From assembly GCA_045128055.1 (NCBI GenBank), contig JBGVRC010000134.1:1-38626 (forward strand): DNA of 38,626 nt, read 5' to 3'. The notes beneath the pieces were generated by a model. That model searched no databases, was not told the origin of the DNA, and saw only the letters and a program-made list of their open reading frames with translations. The DNA comes from Scatosoma sp045128055. GTDB taxonomy: Bacteria > Bacillota > Clostridia > Christensenellales > Borkfalkiaceae. The position numbers and the translations under genes were made by a program. This document shows positions 36,679 to 38,626 of this stretch, one piece after another; the stretch's first letter is position 1; each line of letters begins with the position of its first letter.

Positions 36679-38626
36679 TGTCTGAAAATAAAAATTACGA
36701 ACAAAAGCCCCGCGCGGTGAAGCCTATGCGCGGCCGCGGTATGCCCGTACCCAAGGGCGCAATCAAGAAAGGCACGTTCCCCAGACTTTTGAAAATGATG
36801 TTCAAATACTACAAGTGGCGTATCCTTTTGGTGCTCGCTTGTATTTTGTTCAGCTCCGTCGGCGGTTTGTTCTCGTCGATATATATGGAACAGCTTGTAA
36901 ACCAAGTTATCACCCCCGCTAAAACCGCGGGATTTACTTCCGCGTTGCAAAACAAGCTGATTGCCTTGGTGCTTACGATGATAATCGTATACGGCTTGGT
37001 GGTTTTGACCAGCTTTATCTACACCCGTACCATGGCAACGGTGACGCAAGGTATGCTGTATCATTTCCGTGAAGAAATGTTCTCGAAAATGCAAACCCTG
37101 CCCATTCAATATTTCGACACCCACGCCCACGGCGAAATTATGAGTACGTACACCAACGACACGGACGCTACCCGCCAGCTCATCGGGCAAAGCTTGCCGA
37201 CGCTGTTTAGTAGCGGCTTGACCTTGATTGCGTCCATCGTCATTATGCTGACGTACAGCCTTTGGCTGTTTTTGGTCGTACTGTTAAGTACGTTCGCGAT
37301 GAGCTTCGTCTTGAAAAAAATCGGCGGCAACAGCGCGAAGTATATGGTTTCGCAGCAACGCTCCTTGGCGGAAGAAGAAGGCTTTGTGGAAGAAATGATG
37401 AAAGGGCAAAAGGTCGTCAAGGTTTTCACCCACGAAGAAAAAGCCAAGGAAGAATTTGACAAATACAACGAACAGCTTTTCCACGACAGCGAACGGGCGC
37501 ACATTTTCGGCAACGTGCTCGGTCCCGTTTTGGGAAATATCGGCAACTTAACCTACGTACTGCTCGCCATCATCGGCGGCGCGCTGTTTGCGTGGCAAGC
37601 GCCCAATATCGGGCTCAGCTCTATTTTCTCGGGTATCGGGCTTGTGGACGTCGGTATCATCATCGCGTTTTTGGGGATTTCTCGCAACTTTACCCAAACG
37701 GTCAACCAAATGTCCCACCAAATTTCTATGGTGGCGATGGGTATGGCGGGCGCGAGCCGCGTATTCACACTTATGGACGAAAAGCCCGAACAGGACGAAG
37801 GGTACGTAACGCTCGTCAACGCGTTCAAGGACGAAGACGGAAATCTTATCGAAACGACGGCGCGTACGGGGCTTTGGGCTTGGAAGCATTACCACAAAGC
37901 GGACGGTACGACGACGTACACTCCGCTCCAAGGCGACCTTGTTATGGATATGGTGGATTTTGGCTACGTACCTGAAAAGCAGGTGCTCACCGACGTTTCG
38001 CTGTATGCAAAGCCCGGTCAAAAAATCGCTTTCGTCGGCGCGACGGGCGCGGGGAAAACGACGATTACCAACCTTATCAACAGATTTTACGATATTGCGG
38101 ACGGGAAAATCCGCTACGACGGTATCAATATCAACAAAATCAAAAAGAGCGACTTGCGCCGCTCGCTGGGTATCGTTTTGCAGGACACTAACCTGTTTAC
38201 AGGTACGGTTATGGATAATATCCGCTACGGTAGGCTGGACGCGACGGACGAAGAGTGTATAGAAGCGGCAAAGCTCGCCAACGCGCACGATTTCATTCGC
38301 CGTTTGCCCGAAGGGTACGACACGATGCTCACCAACAACGGCGCGAACCTGTCGCAGGGGCAAAGACAGCTTCTTTCCATCGCCCGCGCGGCGGTGGCAG
38401 ACGCGCCCGCTATGATTTTGGACGAAGCGACTTCGTCTATCGATACGAGAACGGAAGCGCTCGTACAAGACGGTATGGATAAACTTATGCACGGCAGAAC
38501 GGTTTTCGTAATCGCGCACAGACTTTCCACCGTCCGCAATGCGAACGCCATTATGGTGCTGGAGAAGGGCGAGATCATTGAGCGAGGCAACCATGACCAG
38601 CTTCTTGCTCTGAAGGGCCGTTATTA
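36678..38626 (+). CDS. ABC exporter subunit (second of the pair), cut by the window end
   Basis: At least 649 codons, no stop before the end of the window. The cytosolic N terminus is basic (residues 1-40), six membrane helices follow (about 50-350), then an insertion of about 60 residues (EGYVTLVNAFKDEDG, WAWKHYHKADG) seen in many clostridial exporters of this type. The ATPase domain has canonical Walker A FVGATGAGKTTI, signature LSQGQRQL, Walker B MILDEATSSID with catalytic Glu, and switch IAHRLST. It is therefore the catalytic partner of the previous subunit. ATG 36678 shares one base with the stop of that gene (TAATG), with AAGGGGGTG upstream. The last 20 or so codons use GAG and CTG, unlike the rest. 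Confidence 0.92.
   Translation, partial: MSENKNYEQKPRAVKPMRGRGMPVPKGAIKKGTFPRLLKMMFKYYKWRILLVLACILFSSVGGLFSSIYMEQLVNQVITPAKTAGFTSALQNKLIALVLTMIIVYGLVVLTSFIYTRTMATVTQGMLYHFREEMFSKMQTLPIQYFDTHAHGEIMSTYTNDTDATRQLIGQSLPTLFSSGLTLIASIVIMLTYSLWLFLVVLLSTFAMSFVLKKIGGNSAKYMVSQQRSLAEEEGFVEEMMKGQKVVKVFTHEEKAKEEFDKYNEQLFHDSERAHIFGNVLGPVLGNIGNLTYVLLAIIGGALFAWQAPNIGLSSIFSGIGLVDVGIIIAFLGISRNFTQTVNQMSHQISMVAMGMAGASRVFTLMDEKPEQDEGYVTLVNAFKDEDGNLIETTARTGLWAWKHYHKADGTTTYTPLQGDLVMDMVDFGYVPEKQVLTDVSLYAKPGQKIAFVGATGAGKTTITNLINRFYDIADGKIRYDGININKIKKSDLRRSLGIVLQDTNLFTGTVMDNIRYGRLDATDEECIEAAKLANAHDFIRRLPEGYDTMLTNNGANLSQGQRQLLSIARAAVADAPAMILDEATSSIDTRTEALVQDGMDKLMHGRTVFVIAHRLSTVRNANAIMVLEKGEIIERGNHDQLLALKGRY

Overview
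This window looks like chromosomal DNA from an endospore-forming Clostridia-type Firmicute, probably an uncultured gut or rumen lineage. The evidence is strong AGGAGG-type ribosome binding sites, consensus SigA promoters, a SipL/SpoVID-like spore coat protein next to veg and ispE, and a Bacillus/Clostridia-style block rplS ... dprA-topA-trmFO-hslV-hslU. By eye the G+C is moderate and GAA strongly outnumbers GAG. No rRNA, tRNA, integrase, transposase or CRISPR array was seen. All genes are on the + strand except a large surface lipoprotein (start of window) and veg.

Layout. 1-3.7 kb: a 1167-aa lipoprotein with jelly-roll-like repeats and a C-terminal membrane anchor. 3.7-5.3 kb: two half-size TauE/SafE transporters and a HAD phosphatase, followed by an array of small variable palindromes separated by a constant 8-mer. 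5.6-9.0 kb: Ppx/GppA-HD phosphatase, Maf, and a divergent MreB-like actin. 9.1-9.85 kb: a gene-free stretch behind a perfect consensus promoter that carries many stable hairpins and a possible pseudoknot. I read it as a large structured RNA of about 590 nt, with a chain of tiny ORFs each led by a Shine-Dalgarno sequence. 9.9-12.8 kb: veg (inverted), SipL-like protein, ispE. 12.8-15.4 kb: an unknown TPR-like membrane protein, a CaCA antiporter, and rplS with a leader RNA resembling the L19 leader. 15.4-15.6 kb: a palindromic intergenic element. 15.7-25.8 kb: comM, DUF1294, dprA, topA, trmFO, hslVU, hisS, trxA. 25.9-28.6 kb: clpB. 28.7-32.1 kb: an SbcD-like/YhaN-like nuclease-ATPase pair. 32.1-34.7 kb: a YgjV-like membrane protein overlapping an uncharacterised TIM-barrel, glycosidase-like protein. 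34.8 kb to the end: a heterodimeric ABC exporter, the second subunit cut by the window edge.

The genes are mostly housekeeping: DNA handling (topA, dprA, comM, SbcD/YhaN-like), protein quality control (hslVU, clpB, trxA), translation (rplS, hisS, trmFO), isoprenoids (ispE), sporulation (sipL-like) and transport. The unexpected material is outside or across these genes: (i) the candidate large RNA at 9.18-9.77 kb; (ii) the 12-mer GGCAGGTACGCG, present seven times exactly plus degenerate and inverted copies, in gaps and inside coding sequences in two reading frames; (iii) the constant-8-mer/variable-palindrome array at 5271-5449. Identities were assigned by reading motifs only; no database search was possible.
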